Below the pieces are notes generated by a model. That model had not been told where the DNA came from. It made no database searches and worked only from the letters and a program-made list of their open reading frames with translations. Shown here piece after piece: positions 13,553 through 27,518 of a stretch of 64,000 nucleotides of DNA; position 1 is the first letter of the stretch, and each line of letters begins with the position of its first letter. The position numbers were made by a program, and so were the translations under genes. The stretch covers positions 9,920,001 to 9,984,000 of the forward strand of contig OZ176054.1 in NCBI GenBank assembly GCA_964247055.1, in the 5' to 3' direction. This stretch comes from Paragordius varius (lineage: Eukaryota > Nematomorpha).

Positions 13553-16500
13553 TTATTCGTCATCTTCTCTCCGCGGTTCATTAGTGTAAGAGGCATCGTC
13601 CACAGAGGAAGGCGAAGCAAAAGACCCAGATGGATGCTGAGCATGTGCGGCCAATAAATTTTGACTACCTCCTAACAATAAGCCTTGGGGTGAATCGGAA
13701 TCAGATCTTTGGCTAAAGGTGGGTGAAAGCGGTAAATCTAAATGTTAAAATATAAAATTGGTAAGGATGTAAGTAATGCCCTACGTTTGTGTAAAGTTTA
13801 GCACGTAAATATTGGTATAATATTATATCGCACAGAGTTCACAAAAAATATCCTAATGAATTACAGACATAAATACATTTTTAATAGATCATTTTATGGT
13901 GCCCTTAGTTTCAACCTTACGATTTATATTAAAAGGTACCCGCTTTTGTATTAACGGCTCCATATAAGATGGCAAAATTCGCTGACATCATGCTTTATAA
14001 ATTTTTTATAATAAATGTTTTATCAGTGGTTCACATAAGGGAATATGGAAAAATCTAATATGGATGCAAGTTTGCATTAAGGCCTTTATTTAATTTAAAT
14101 TATAAAATTGGGTATTCATGTCAGATTGTAAAATCTCACATAGTGCATTTAATTATTTTTGTAAAATATCGGATAGCCAAAAGACAAATGTAAGATGATT
14201 TTAAATGTAAACAAATATGTAGTACATTAATTTGATTTCTTCTTCTTACCCATTCCTTGCGTATGAATTCACGCTTGTACTTATATATATATTGGATGAA
14301 TATGATTTAATAATTTTATTTAGAATAATTGGATATATATATATATTTAATTTGCAACACAATGAATAATTAATGTAAAATAATCAAATTATCTTATTCT
14401 AAACACACTTAAGCAATCCAAGCTGATTAATATATAATGTGAACGCGTGTTATGGTATCGGTTGGCCCAATTCGCTTTGGATACTAATATTTTTAATGAA
14501 CACAATGAGAAATACAATTTAATAATGCATCATAAACATATTTAATAGCTGTATTTTGAAATTAATTTATGATTTTCGAATAAAATAGGAGAAACTTATT
14601 AAAATTAATCTCATCCTTTAACTTGTATTTAAATTAAGGAAAAATTCTTATTAAATACTAATTTTAATTTATAAATGTCAAAATTTATAGCGGCCGATTA
14701 TATAAAATTGTATATTATGCCAAAAAATTGTATTTTACCAGTTTTTATGATGGTATAAGGTTAAATGCTACATAAAAAATGTATCATAAATTTATAAAAT
14801 AATGAATAACAGATCTATTTTTATCTAAATAAAATTCGTTTTTTCGAGACCACCAATTTATTAGGTATTTTCATAGGAAACTGTTTTATTCTTTACGACT
14901 TGTTCTTTTTAATAACGGTTTTCTGATTGAAATTATTAGTCGTTTAATTAATAGAAATCTGCGCAAAGTAGCTGATCAACTCAATTTGATATATAGCCAT
15001 TTTGTTCATATGACTTCAAGCGGCAAATAGACAGAAGTTGTACTCGCTACCTCTTATTTTTATAATTTAATTATTATGTTGAATCGAGGTACGCTTTGCT
15101 TTTCTTATTCCATTAGAAAAAAGGCTGTTAAAAATTATGTTTGTAAAAACTAATGGTTAACATCATCCACCAATTATAATATGTAAAGCGTGGTCTTCGA
15201 AAATTATGTAATATTTAGGTGAAAGGAATGGGCGCTTTGGTAGACCACATAACTACCAATATATAGTGTGAGATGAACGATGGGTTAATTTACACCCAAA
15301 GGCAATATGCAGAAGCATTTAATTTATGATTAACAAACAGTCGGCACCTGGAATATTGGTAAAGATTAAACCTGTGAATGGTTTCCACATAATTTAAAGA
15401 TTATAAGAAAGTAACTTGCGAAATGCTGCTTTAAAGTCATGAAGAAAATTATTTTTGCATAAAATTGTGACGAATGAGAAGTGATTTTATTTAATATAGC
15501 GAAAAATGTGGATTACACCTTTCTAAGCCGATCCATCAAAGGCCCACTTGCTTCGCAAAAAGATCGTGTGCGGTGTTTGATGGGACCAGAACGGTGTTGG
15601 CTAAATTTTTAATCCAGTGAAACCAGTAATACACAACGCTATGGCCAGCAAATAATTATCCTAACCCATTCATTAATTGAAAAATCACCGGAATGAGCAC
15701 GAAAGAGATTGCATAGTTATTGGCTGCATGAAAATGCTTTGTCTCAAGCGGCGAAACCAGTATAAGACACCTAAAATTTGCTTTGATAGAAATTCTTTCA
15801 CATCTGCTGTACTATTCTTTAGCGCTATATGACTTTGCGTCTGCACACCATGAAGAACACTTCCAGAGCAGTGCCTCAATGAGAAAACATTGGATAATTG
15901 GACGAATGGTTTGCCGCAAACAATATTTTTTTTCGCTCGAATTCATTATTACCTGATTAGCAAATGGTACACAAGCGCTATTATTATGCAAAATTAAATA
16001 ACCGAAAACTAGTAGTATATGATTAATGTTATAAGAAAATAACTATTTATATCAATATAGTTAATTTTATAATAGTAAACACAAGGTAGTAAATACAATA
16101 AATTTTATGACATATTGATTATGTTACTTGGTTTAATTCAATCGCAGCATAATTGGATAGGTATATTTCAACTAACTATAATTATAAATGCGGCCAAATT
16201 AAATGTGTTGGGCATTAATTTTTAGAACAAAATCGGGTAAAAGGAATATACATTATAGAATGGTCCTATAAAAAGATCTTTATATAACCAAACTCTTCAT
16301 TTTTTAGTAATGGTAATTTTACATTTGAAAAGGATTTTTGACATTATATGTCATAAAACAGGTGTCAATTTATTGAAAATATCCTACGCATATGCTGTAA
16401 TTGGTAACTACTCAAATAATATATTTTTTTTATTCCTTACCAATTGGGGATCTTTCCTCCTCATTGTTGACAGGAATATTGATGTTTAAACGCCGTTTAT

Positions 16501-19500
16501 TAGCTAAAAATTTAATAATATTTTAAAAACATAGAAAAAATTTTAAAATAATTGCTTTGATACAAAAACTTTATCATAAAATTACAATACAGACCAAAAT
16601 TATATATTAAAGAAAAATATTTTTATAGACTCGATAAAAATAATAGTAACGAAACTCCAATTTAAGTTATCGTGTTATATTAAACTTTGCCTTTAACAAT
16701 TTTATATAAGCATAGAAAGCATATTAATAAAATTTTATTATAACAAATATTTTTGTTTGAAAAGACAACTATCTCTTAACCTTAATCTTAAAATAATATT
16801 GGGAAAATGGTTTTTTGACTAAAGGTTGAATTTTTGAGAAATTGTTTCAAATGACTGGAAATATTTAAGGAAGATGTTAGATTTAGGTAGATAGCGCTTT
16901 AATAGGCTCAAGTAAAAAAAATAAGATATTTTTTAGATAAATATTCCTTAAAATATCCCTTTCTTCTACTACCTTATACAAGTTTAACAAAAAAATTTTG
17001 AGAAAATATATATGTTTTTTGATAGGTGATTAATGAAAATTTTTTAATTTAGCTTACGAGTGATTTAAGGTAATTTACACTTTGTGTTGTACTTCATATC
17101 ATAAAAGCAAAATATGCGCACATTTGCCAAATAAATTTTTTGGTAAAGCTAAATGCTTCATTTTAAAAAATAAAATTATATACACTGTGTGGAAAAATTT
17201 TTTTTTTTCATGAGATAGCTTATGACCAGCGTATTCATTTGCCGCAAAATTTTTTATTTGTTGACAACCTAGTTTTTGAAATATTGAGAGAAAATCGAAA
17301 TCGGGCAAAAAGTGAAAATTAAGGATAATTAAGGATAATTTAAAAAATAATGATAAAATCTGATATATTATCGTTTATTATTATTTTAGGAGATATTTTA
17401 AATATATAAATAGCCTAAAATAATATAGTTAGGGTTCTATAAAATTTCAGGTCAAAAGATGGCGTTTTTCTTTTATCACAATTAAACGACAAAAAAATTA
17501 AATGAAACTATATTAAAATAATTTTATTATTTGCTACCTAAACTCATATTATAATCTTAACATTCATACTTTATTCAGGAAAATAAACTTCTATATCAAA
17601 ATAAAACCAAAAATATTTTTTTATTTTTGCATTTTTTTGTCATCTGGTTTATGAAAGTATAAAAATTTATAATGTTTTATTTTGGATTCTTACATAAGTG
17701 GGAATCATTAAGTATGTAATTTATGCAAAATTGAAAATTAGTGGAATATCAACCAACAATCCGTACAAATCCCAATACAAATATTAATTTGTCATAAAAC
17801 AGACTTGTTACATGAAATTGTAAGGATTGTTGGTTGATATTCCACTACTTTTAAATCCTATTTCGCATAAATTATATACTTAATAATTTCTAATCATGTA
17901 AGAATCCAAAATAAAACAGTATAAATTTTTTATACACTCATAAACCAGATGACAAAAAAATGCAAAAATAAAAAACAATTTTTGGTTTAATTTTGATTTA
18001 GAAGTTTTTTTACTAAATAAAATATGAATGTCAAGAATTTAATAGTGAATTCAGGTAGTAAACAATTAAACAAATTATTTTATAGTTGTTTTGAAATTTT
18101 TTGTCTTTTAGGTGTGATAAAAGAAAAACGCCATCTTTTGACCTTAAATTTTATAGAAACCCTAACAATATGATTTTAGGCTAGTTATGTAAAAATATCT
18201 CCTAAAATGATAATAAACAATAATATTTCAGATTTTATCATTATTTTTTGAAATATCCTTAAATATCCTTAATTTTCACTTTTTGCCCGATTTCGTTTTT
18301 CACTCAAAATTTCAAAAACTAGGTTGTCAACAAATAAAAATTTTTGCGGCAAATGAATACGCTGGTCATAAGCTATCTCATGAAAAAAAAATTTTTCGTT
18401 AAATCAAAATAACCCTCTTTACACGTGTATATAATAAAATACCTATGAAAAGCGCGAAACAATATTTATGGGCCTAAAAATTCAAAAATTGTCACTTTCA
18501 AACGGGCTAGTTTAAAAATAAAGACAAAAATGCCGAGATTGCGCTATAAAAATTAATATATGCTGGAATATGACATAAAAATAAAAAATAGATATTTTGC
18601 TTAAAAATTTAATTAATAGCGAATGTTGTAGCAGAATTATGGTAAGCATGGTGGCGTCAATATAAACAGCTCATTAAAATTAGATGCTGAAGAGTTTTAT
18701 GACCTCAGAATTTAAATTTAAAGTTTGTCTGTTTTGAGTTTGTAAAAAAACAATTTATAAACCTAAATTTTCAGACTACAGAATATAATAATCAAAATTC
18801 TGAAGTGATAATTCCGCTTCATTGAATTACATAATAAAATTAATTAAATCTTAAAGCATTTTATGCCTATTCCAATGCCTCAAAACAATATAAAATGCAC
18901 AACAAATTTTCGCTAATTATATGTTTTTTTAAAAAATGCATTTTTTAGAAAAACCGTTTTTTTATGTCAAATAAAATCTCATCTGGATCCTTGCCTTAAG
19001 AACTCTAGCCCATTATAGAAGATAGAAAAAATTTATTGGCCCACATCTAAAAATAATTTCATATAAATATAATATTTGGATTGAAGGATTCAGCTTTCAA
19101 TATATAAAGTTGGCAAGATGTACAAGTTCTACCATTGATATGGAGCAGGTACCACAAAGGTTTAAATTGTTAACTACGTAAGGGCCAAAACCAAATTTAT
19201 TACAATATTCCTGTTATATTTATTTTCTTATCACAATATATATATATATATTAATAAATATTTTCCCAAGATATTTTATACTCCCGATTTTGAGCGCAAT
19301 CACTTTTGTGAATTTTTTGATAATTTTACGATTGAGTGGACTTATAAAATATTTTTGCTATAAGATTAAATAATTTTTGCATTTTATTTATATATAACAT
19401 TTCCTAGTGAAAAACGTTTTCCCAGTCATTCGAAACATTTTCCCAATCAATCAAAAGGTTTTTCAGTCAATCGAAACGTTTAACCAGTCAAACGTAACAT

Positions 19501-21065
19501 TTTCCCAGTCAAACGTAACATTTTCCTAGTCAATAGAAACATATTCCCAATCAACGGTTTTATTTTTGATGAAATATCAAAACAAAATATAAAAATATTT
19601 AACCATAATCAGCGTAATATTAGGATATTATTTTTTTATAAAAATACATTTTTTGAATAACAGTTTTTCCAATTATCTTCCAATGCACAATAATTATTTT
19701 TTTATGTTATCATGGTTTCTATTTGTATTCATGGCTAAATTTATAAAATTTATAGTTACGGACATTTTTGTCTCAAATTGGTTATTTATTGCTTCAAATT
19801 GGATCTTAAATATCTGCATTTTTTAATTTATATAATGTTTTATCCTTTAGTCCAGGGGTGTCAGGCCCTAAGAGCTGCGGCCCGCGCAAAATTTGGAAAT
19901 CTATATGTAAAAATAGCCCATAATATCTTAGTAAAATTAATATTTCTTACGCAATTTTTCTGAAGAAGTCTATTTGGCAACGAACTTAAAAAAATTGTTA
20001 GATTGTGTTTGCATTTTACAGTCTTATGTGTAAACGATTAAATTATTTTTATTCGAATGCGGACCGTGCATAGTTAAGGGTGCGGCCTGCAATGCCATGT
20101 TTGGACAAATTAAATATTTTTCCGACGGTATTTTTATCGACAACATGTTTAAAACACGATTTAAAGCGTTAAAAGACCAATTTGAGATAAAAATGGTATA
20201 TTTTTATAAATTTTATTATTTCATCCGTAACTATATATTTTATAGGATAGTCACTAATATTAATGCGAACAATCAATAAAATAAAAAAAATATTAATTAT
20301 TTTCTTAAAAATAGTCAAACATAAAATGTAACTTTTATGAATAAGTCATTAATGATTGTGCATTGGAATATAATTGGATAACCTGTTTTTCAAAAAATAT
20401 GTTTTTATAAATAAATAACATCCTAATACAACGCTGATTATGGTTAAAAGCTATTTTTTATCATGTATTAATTTTTATCATCAAAAACAAAACCGATTTT
20501 ATTGACTGCCAAAACGTTTTTTTTGTTTGGGAAAAGGTTTCGATGACTGGAAAAACGTTTTTTAGGGAAATGGTATATTTTAGAATATTATTATTTAATT
20601 ATCAATAATTTCATTTATTTTAAATATGTTTTCTTATGTTTTTTGATATTTTTATTCTGATAGACTAAAATATAGTTTAAGGTTGTAGATAAAAAGAACT
20701 TGATCGACCAGAGGGTCTGTTTGATCCCGCAGAACCCCCTTCTCTTCTCGGTGTTCCAGATTCTAACTTGGCTGAAGAGCTGCTACTTTTTACCGGACCA
20801 GTTGACCCACGAACCCCTGAGGATGTCTTTGCCGCCGTACTTCCCGTTCCTCTTCTAATCCGTGGTAATCTCATAAACAAAATTAATTTAGCGTAGATAA
20901 TTGCCATTACTCCTAATTACATTAGCCAATAATTTTATATCACACATGGCGCATAGGAACACCACATGCTGTTTAATTCAAAAGCGAAAAGCTTTCATTG
21001 TTAAAATTTATAATATATATGTAAAAAAGCACATACTTCTGAGCAATCATGACAAAGTTTTCATC
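13553..21065 (-). CDS. Low-complexity Ser/Gly/Pro-rich protein, paralog A (C-terminal exons)
   Basis: Product not recognised. Exons in transcript order are 21065-21037 (DENFVMIAQ; least certain), 20869-20700, 16503-16441 and 13737-13553 (TAA stop). The 170-nt exon encodes RIRRGTGSTAAKTSSGVRGS followed by Ser/Gly/Arg-rich sequence. The 63-nt exon encodes TNKRRLNINIPVNNEEERSP. The last exon encodes DLPLSPTFSQ...GGSQNLLAA...SVDDASYTNEPRREDDE. Intron phases are 2, 1, 1 and the acceptors are clear. The donor after 20700 is unusual (GTTCTT), and if it is unused the ORF stops at 20677. Paralog B has the same structure with only in-frame length differences (170/173, 63/69, 185/188 nt), which argues that both are translated. 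The protein is charged and probably disordered, with no transmembrane segment or enzyme motif. The 5' exons were not found. Introns of 4.2 and 2.7 kb hold fold-back, palindromic and mariner elements. Confidence 0.72.
15080..16010 (+). mobile_element. Decayed mariner (Tc1/mariner) transposase
   Basis: Fragments on the plus strand follow the mariner order: VPHN-like and a long decayed middle, then GVxWDQNGVG (~15565), NPVKPV...NAMAS (~15615), L-x-E-K-S-P-E-x-A-R (~15675), LHENALSQAAKPVxT (~15725-15770, from LLHDNAPSHTA), then a YSPDLA-like piece and LDEWFAAN (~15890). Stops and frameshifts are everywhere. Ends not located. It lies in the last intron of paralog A, as a second mariner does in paralog B. 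Confidence 0.65.
17181..18429. mobile_element. Long palindromic element (arms ~580 bp), TA-flanked
   Basis: The arms ~17181-17770 and ~17840-18429 are inverted copies, seen in shared blocks such as TCATGAGATAGCTTATGACC, GGTCAAAAGATGGCGTTTTT and AGTGGAATATCAACCAACAA. A spacer of about 70 bp separates them. Ends TACACTGTG and CACGTGTA are each flanked by TA, as for Tc1/mariner-type insertions. No coding capacity. It lies in an intron of paralog A. ORFs here are by-products of the palindrome. Confidence 0.75.
19393..20577. mobile_element. Fold-back element, second arm family (GTTTTCCCAGTCAATCGAA)
   Basis: The ends are TATAACATTTCC and GGGAAATGGTATA, close to the other elements of this group. 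The left arm (19405-19560) has 21-bp units with core GTTTTCCCAGTCAATCGAA; the right arm (20510-20565) keeps only a few. The centre holds a hAT-type segment at about 19853-20104 that is shared with the copy at 49625-50863. It sits in the first long intron of paralog A. Confidence 0.65.
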
Positions 21066-23046
21066 CTATAATAAATAAATTAAATACTAAAAAAATAATA
21101 TATAAGTGTGCCAAATATCTAAATAAGCCAGTAAAAAAATGTCATTATGGGGTTTAATCGTTTTTACACCCGTTTTAAACACATTTATAAACGAATACAA
21201 CCTATTTACATGACAAAATTAACTATTGTACTTAAGTAAAAATGCGCAATACATATATATATTTATAGCGTTATGTAACGATTAAAAAGAAAGCTTATAA
21301 ATCATTTAACGCTCTGTTATATTACATATTCCTTATACTTTAATCAGAACTATTGCACACAATATAATATGTACATATTTTAATAAATGCATTGTGATAG
21401 CTTTTCATATATAGGAAAATTGAAAATTAAAACCTCATTTATATAGATTATTCGGCCAACTCTTTGCCACAATCTTATTGATACTAAGATTAACCATAGA
21501 TATAATGGTTTATACTAGGTTATTATCTTTTCACCATGATGAAAGTAAAGACATGTTTAAACACTCTATATCAGGGACCAAACGTTCGACTGCGGTCTAC
21601 TTCGTGACCGCCCGAAAATTTAAAAATGCAAATTGGTATAAATTTTTCTCCACAAAATTTTATTTCATTTTCCTTAAAATTTACTTGTAAAATAAATTTA
21701 TGTTTAATTAGGTTAATTTATTATTTTAAATATATTTGCGATTTCCTAGAAAAATTTAAATTTAGCAAAAAAACAAAAGCAGGTAGACTTCAAACTTATA
21801 TTTTAGTATGCTTAAAAATTCAAGCCAGAAAAAGGGTAAAATTTATCATTATAGAAATGATGAGAAGAAGATTTTATTTTATAATTAAATGCTAAATATA
21901 CTTGTCTGATATACAATACCGTGGCTTTACCTAAAAAAGCAAATGTTCAAAAAATTTTATACTCTTCAGATGAAATATCAATAATACAATTCAGATATTC
22001 GCAAATCAAAGATCAAGCTATTGATTGGTCATAATCTCAGAAACTATGCATTGTGAAATACCAAACATAAAAAAATCCATAACTGCAAGTTACAAAATCA
22101 TAAATCCTAAAAGCAACAAATATTTTTAAAGGAACTTTAAAACCTTAGAAGTGCTGTTAAATTATGAAGACAAAAAAATATTATTGAACCAATAAAAAGC
22201 TTAGCAACAGAATTATGCGGAGAGGTGATGATCTTAATTAGGTCCTTACCGAAATTTTACATATTTTAAGTTTCAGACATCAAACTCTAAATATGCTTCA
22301 AATCACTGTTTTTAATTGATTTGCAGTGTACAATTTTTCTAAGATATCGCATCAAAAAGCAAGATCAAGAAGCGATTTTAGATCTTTCACTTGTGGATTT
22401 GAATAATTTTTCTTCTGTAAAATAGATATATTCGTAGTAAAATTGTTATCTTTTTATAAATGCAGCACGCCATGACCATCTTATCTGTATTCAATATGTC
22501 AACCCAATAGCCAAACTCAAAACTGCGGCGTCACACTATTTCAGACAAGTAGCTTGCATATCTGGCGCCTCCTCCCTCTTCATGCAACCCGTTGCATTTT
22601 AAAAAAATAATAAAAAAACTATCGGGACGAAATGTGGCCCGTCATGAACAGAACCAGAAAAAACATGCATAAACAACATATTCCATGTATGAGTAATTCA
22701 AAAAATATTCTGCGCGAAAATTGCGACTTAGTTAAATATAATTGTTGTATAAAAATATTACTGCATTTGAATGCCCCCGACTATTTTTTGGAATATGGCT
22801 TGCTTCTTAAAAAGAGTGGCTTAAGTATTAAAAACATCAAATAAAATGTCACAAAAGTTTAATATAAATCATGAAAACTCCATCCCTAGGTACAAAAATA
22901 GGAGTATTATTATTAAAAATAGGCCACATCGATTGAATAAATGGCAGATGGTACCATTTTATTTCTTAAATCATTTTTAGTTTGTGGACTCCCTATAGTA
23001 TTTTAATTTAGGGCTTTTATTGTATGGCTATTGTCGAAAAATATTG

Positions 23047-23240
23047 AGGCACCGTTGTTAGAGAGAGGTGTTATTTTCAGATTTTCGAAAAATGCGGCCC
23101 TGTTGTTGGACAGAGATGTTGTTAAATTATTTATATCTAAAGATTTTGTCCCTTTGTTGGGCAGAGGTGTTGTGTCTGAAGGTGTTATTGTCAGATTACG
23201 AATCTGAAAATATTAGGCCGCCGTTGTTTGGCAGTAAAGT
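23047..23240 (+). repeat. Degenerate tandem repeat, ~50-68-bp units
   Basis: Four units share the motif GGCC-C-GTTGTTGGACAGAGGTGTTGT (starts near 23047, 23097, 23149 and 23217). The ORF across it is probably accidental. Confidence 0.45.
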
Positions 23241-23949
23241 GGAATTGGTATTATGATTATCAGCATTTTGCAAATATCATTGAAACCTTTCTCTCAATTT
23301 TTGTGCAGTATAGTTTTCTTTCAATTTTTTTTATTTTGAGAACCGCTAATAGGCATTCCCGATAATTACTATAAAAGGGAATTTTTTCTTATTTGAGCTA
23401 TTATCCTATTCTACCCTTCGGGATATTACAAACGAACGATTGGAATAAAACTTAAATAAGCTTTAATATAGTAAAAAACAGGAAGTTAAAACGGAACCGA
23501 TTTAGGGTCCGGTTCCAAGTCAGTTTCTTGTGATTTCGGTTTCTGTTCCATTTTTTGATGAAGACTAGTTCGACTATATTATGATTAAAATATTATTTCT
23601 TCTTTTTTTGAGGCAATAGATTTACAAATTATAAAAACGGCAATGAAAAAAACATTCTAATTGTTTAACCGGTTTAAACGTAACTCTAATTCACTTATCA
23701 ATATTGATTAATAAAATATATCTGATGGTCATATGTTAAAATACATTAAGCCATGTTGCTCATAAGTTATATTAAAAATACTTGAGAATCGATGCATCTT
23801 AATGAATATAATCATATTTAATTTCTCTCTAATGAATAATGTAAATAAAAAAAAACATTTTAAATTCAAGAAGAAAAGAAAGCTACCGAGAAACAAAAAA
23901 ATGTTTATAAGGGAAACGAAAAAAGGAAAAAGGAAAAAAAGCACGGCAT

Positions 23950-24265
23950 AAAGTATGTAGATAGTACACCATGCCCTAAATTGGGAAAGTAAAAATAAAC
24001 AACATTTTTTTGGAATTTGATTTTTTATATAGTTTTATAGTTAAAGATCGACATAATGGGTGTCATTGAGCAAGCAATATATATATATATATATAATATT
24101 GAAAATAATATCAATGATATTATCCTTATATTTTGGTGATTTGAAAATATTTGGAGGTAGGTTCAATTTTAATATTTTATGACATAAAATAAAAATTTTT
24201 AAAATCCGGCGCCCCTTCAACTATGGCCCAGGTGCATAACCCTCCTTTCCCAACTATATTCCGTT
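23950..24265. mobile_element. Possible worn inverted-repeat element
   Basis: CCATGCCCTAAATTGGGAAAG at the left and, on the complement of the right, AGTTGGGAAAGGAGGG plus GGGCCATAG and GGGGCGCCGG suggest a decayed transposon with GC-rich ends. The evidence is weak. Confidence 0.25.
24079..24100. repeat. AT microsatellite
   Basis: Uninterrupted (AT)n tract; similar short tracts occur near 19238 and 63020. Confidence 0.7.
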
Positions 24266-24563
24266 TTATCACTATGCTATAAAATTTCGGCTTTTACATT
24301 TTGATAATTGATAATATTTTTAAATAATGATATAAACTAGGATTTCATTTTAAAATCCAATACAAGTTGGCGGTAGATAGGTAAAGATCATTATTTAATT
24401 TTATATAATGATTAATAAGGCTATGTAAAATTTGTCCGATACATCTCTAAATATCGCCCAGATAGAGCACAAACCCAAATGACAATAAAAATTTATTTAA
24501 TATTTATATTAGCAGATTATAATAAAACTCCAACAAAAATAGTGTTATTGCAACTTTAATATA

Positions 24564-24688
24564 TTATGGTACCAAAAGTAAATCATTTTTGCTTTTATAT
24601 CTATTAATCACATCTAGCCTTTTACAGTATCGGGTAATTATTTGAAAGCTCTCAGATTCAAAGTAAATATTTGATCCCTGTACTTTCA
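24564..24688 (-). CDS. Possible last exon, unrecognised
   Basis: An acceptor (ACAG) at 24690-24689 is followed by a 125-nt open stretch in phase 1 (KVQGSNIYFESESFQIITRY CKRLDVINRYK...LLLVP, TAA). It lies upstream of paralog A on the same strand and is richer in sequence than its surroundings. The N-I-Y-F-E-S-E-S run recalls the penultimate exon of the micro-exon gene (YHIFLELESK), but the similarity is too short to rely on. Confidence 0.3.
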
Positions 24689-27518
24689 CTGTTTAAATTT
24701 AATTTTTAAAAAAACTATTATCCTGCATCAATTATTTTTATGACCTTAATTATTATATACCTAGATATAACACTCAAATTGAATATTAAAAAAATTGAAA
24801 TCGTTATAATATATATAATTTGAATGGAATGTATCAATGTATATGGCCTATGTAACCTAGATAATGACAAAACGTCATTTGATAAGTTGAATTTGTTAAA
24901 TCCGAGTTCATGGTTAATGTAAATATTATTAAGATTAGCCAGTTATTATGTGCTTATATTTGTATTATAATAATATAAATATCATCATCCCAAAAAAACT
25001 ATGATAGAAAGAATGTTGAAAATTGCATTGCTGCACATTATTGACTTTATTGACTTTTGGATTAATTTTTATCTAAAATATATGACTGAGAAGTAATTAA
25101 GATCCATCATGATGTATAAAACTAACTGCAAATAAACTAATTGATGTAATATTCGGTATTATTTAACAATTTATGAATTCAAATTAATTGACAAATTTCA
25201 TATTGCAAAAAACCAATTGACATAGAAATATTTGATAATTATCATTACCATTTTAATAACACTAGACAACAAATTTTTCTGCCACTCGAGTTTTTGGCAT
25301 TTTCCGATATTTACAATCATTTTAACAGTAAATGTGAAATAAAAATTATGATTCCACCTAAGAATTTTGTAATCTGATTTAAAATTTTACTAATAAAAGT
25401 TTTTCTTTGAAAATATACAACGAATGCCCATTTGTAATGTATCATTAAAAAAAGTTATTAAAACTCCATAAAATGCATGCTAATATGTTTTACATCGATG
25501 GTTAATATTGGACGTAGGAAGCGACAAACCCCCGAAACGAGAGCGTTTTTCTTAATTAATATTTTTTAAAACCAATGGATGATAGCTAAAACTCGCTTAT
25601 GTATTTTAGGCCATTCAAAACAGCTATTTTTAAGTTTTTTGTTTTTTAAAAAATTACCATCTCATCAATATTAGTTTTTTGTAGAGGCTTATAATTCGAA
25701 ATTTCAAAGTCCGTAAACAAAGTTTAAGGTATTTTTCTTTTAACGATTATGTAATAAATTTACAATTACTCCCTAGGTAAAATAATTTTGATACTAATAA
25801 TTTTTATTAAAAAAGCAAACCAAAAGCTTTTTCAAAGACTTCTTTAAATTTTTTACTAATTTAACCCTAATAATTATATTAAAATAATTTATATGATTTT
25901 TAAATTTTGTGGCTGAAAATATTTGACTTATTTAAGGGTGAAAATTTTTAACCATATAAATCCAAATAACTTTTACATCGCATTGAGCTCTTTCGATTGA
26001 TATAAAATACATGGTTCTATATCTAAAATTTTAAGTTTAATGTTAAATCGAGGACAAAAAATAAACACTAATTAAAAAATTTCTTAGGTGTTAGAGCAAT
26101 TTATTTCAAATATACTATTTATGTAATTTAATGAAAATTTTAAATTTACAAGAATGGCAGTAAAAAAAATTGTTCAAACGGTAATGGTATATCAATTTGC
26201 AATTTCCTCAAAATACCTTTAAATACTGCAGATTCAGCCTTAAACATTCGAAATTCCCAAAATAACTTGTATATTTTAAAATAAAAAAATTATATTTTTT
26301 GCATATAAAACAAATGAAAAATACATGAACGTCACAATTAATAAATTTACCCTAAAATTTTAATTTTAGGGGTTAGGGTAATTATGAAGTCGAGAATGAA
26401 TTTGAGGCGTACCTCGTGTAAAATTTTTAAAATAAGAAATTTATATATTGAAAATATAATGATTTTATTAATTAGTGAAGATTGTTATGACAATATAGCA
26501 TTAATAAATTATTCATTCATATAGTCCAAATTTAAATTTAATAAAAATAAACTTAAAGTATTATTTACACAATATGAGTATATACATTTATTATTTTATT
26601 TATACTAAAATCATATTAATATTAAAAATTCTACTTTTACCGTTTAAGCGCCGAAATTATATTTTTTTGAAAATAGTTATAAAACTAACCAATCAAAATT
26701 TCGTTTAATAATAAGTTGAAGTAATCAATATAACTATAAACTTATTACTTCATTCATATGAATGGAAGAATTTATGATTGCTAAATGATATAATACGATC
26801 GAGAACAAGATATGGAAATAATTCATAATAGTATTTTTGATAAAAAGTTAAAAATAAAATTTATTGAAATCTTGAACTAATCTTATAACATTAAATTTCA
26901 TTAATCATATCATATATGTACATGTTTCAATAACAGCTAGGTTCAAGGGTATCAATGATTATATAAAATAATTATATTATGTTTGTTAAGGAGCCAATGC
27001 TCTCTTTGTCAAAAAAATTGAATCTTTTTTACAAAGTTGGTTTTTTTAAATTACATATATTACATGTTAAAAGCGTTTTATTAATATACTGTGATTAATT
27101 GCTGATTGATCGACTCTTTTACATATGCATATAAAGGACCTTTTAATAAATTAATTTTCATCAAAGAATTACCCACCCTCCGATAATTCTGTTAAACTTA
27201 AGTAATCCAAATATGAATACAGTCAAATTTTTTGAAACTTGTCGTGATATGCGTATTCCATCCTAGTATTAGCATATTTTTGTCAAAAACATCTCTTTTA
27301 AATATAAATCAACCGTTTTAGCGCATGTATATTTTGAAAATCTTACAAAAATGAAGTATCTACATTTTAGAAATATACTTCTGTACCTATATGTTAATAG
27401 AAGAGGTCCGCTACTGCGAAGCCTAAAAGAATGAGGGCATCTGCAACGATATTTAAATCAGACTGATGCATAAGTCTGGTGTGACGCTTTTTTATAACGC
27501 TATTTTATTATATATCAG
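24689..27518. other. No gene supported
   Basis: Very AT-rich. A short GC-rich patch at 25505-25555 (ACGTAGGAAGCGACAAACCC) is unexplained. A degenerate counterpart of the 62340-62254 exon may lie at about 27395-27480, but it is full of stops. Confidence 0.4.

Larger units (their letters stand above)
21066..24563. other. No gene supported
   Basis: Upstream of paralog A. Contains the ~55-bp tandem repeat and transposon-end-like GC-rich bits near 21580 and 22560-22640. The small ORFs at 21478-21895 and 22632 are low-complexity. Missing 5' exons of paralog A may lie here. Confidence 0.4.

Noticed and set aside
25505-25555. GC-rich patch reading IGRRKRQTPETR on the plus strand
   Set aside because: It resembles Arg-rich exons elsewhere in the window but has no splice context; composition alone is not enough.
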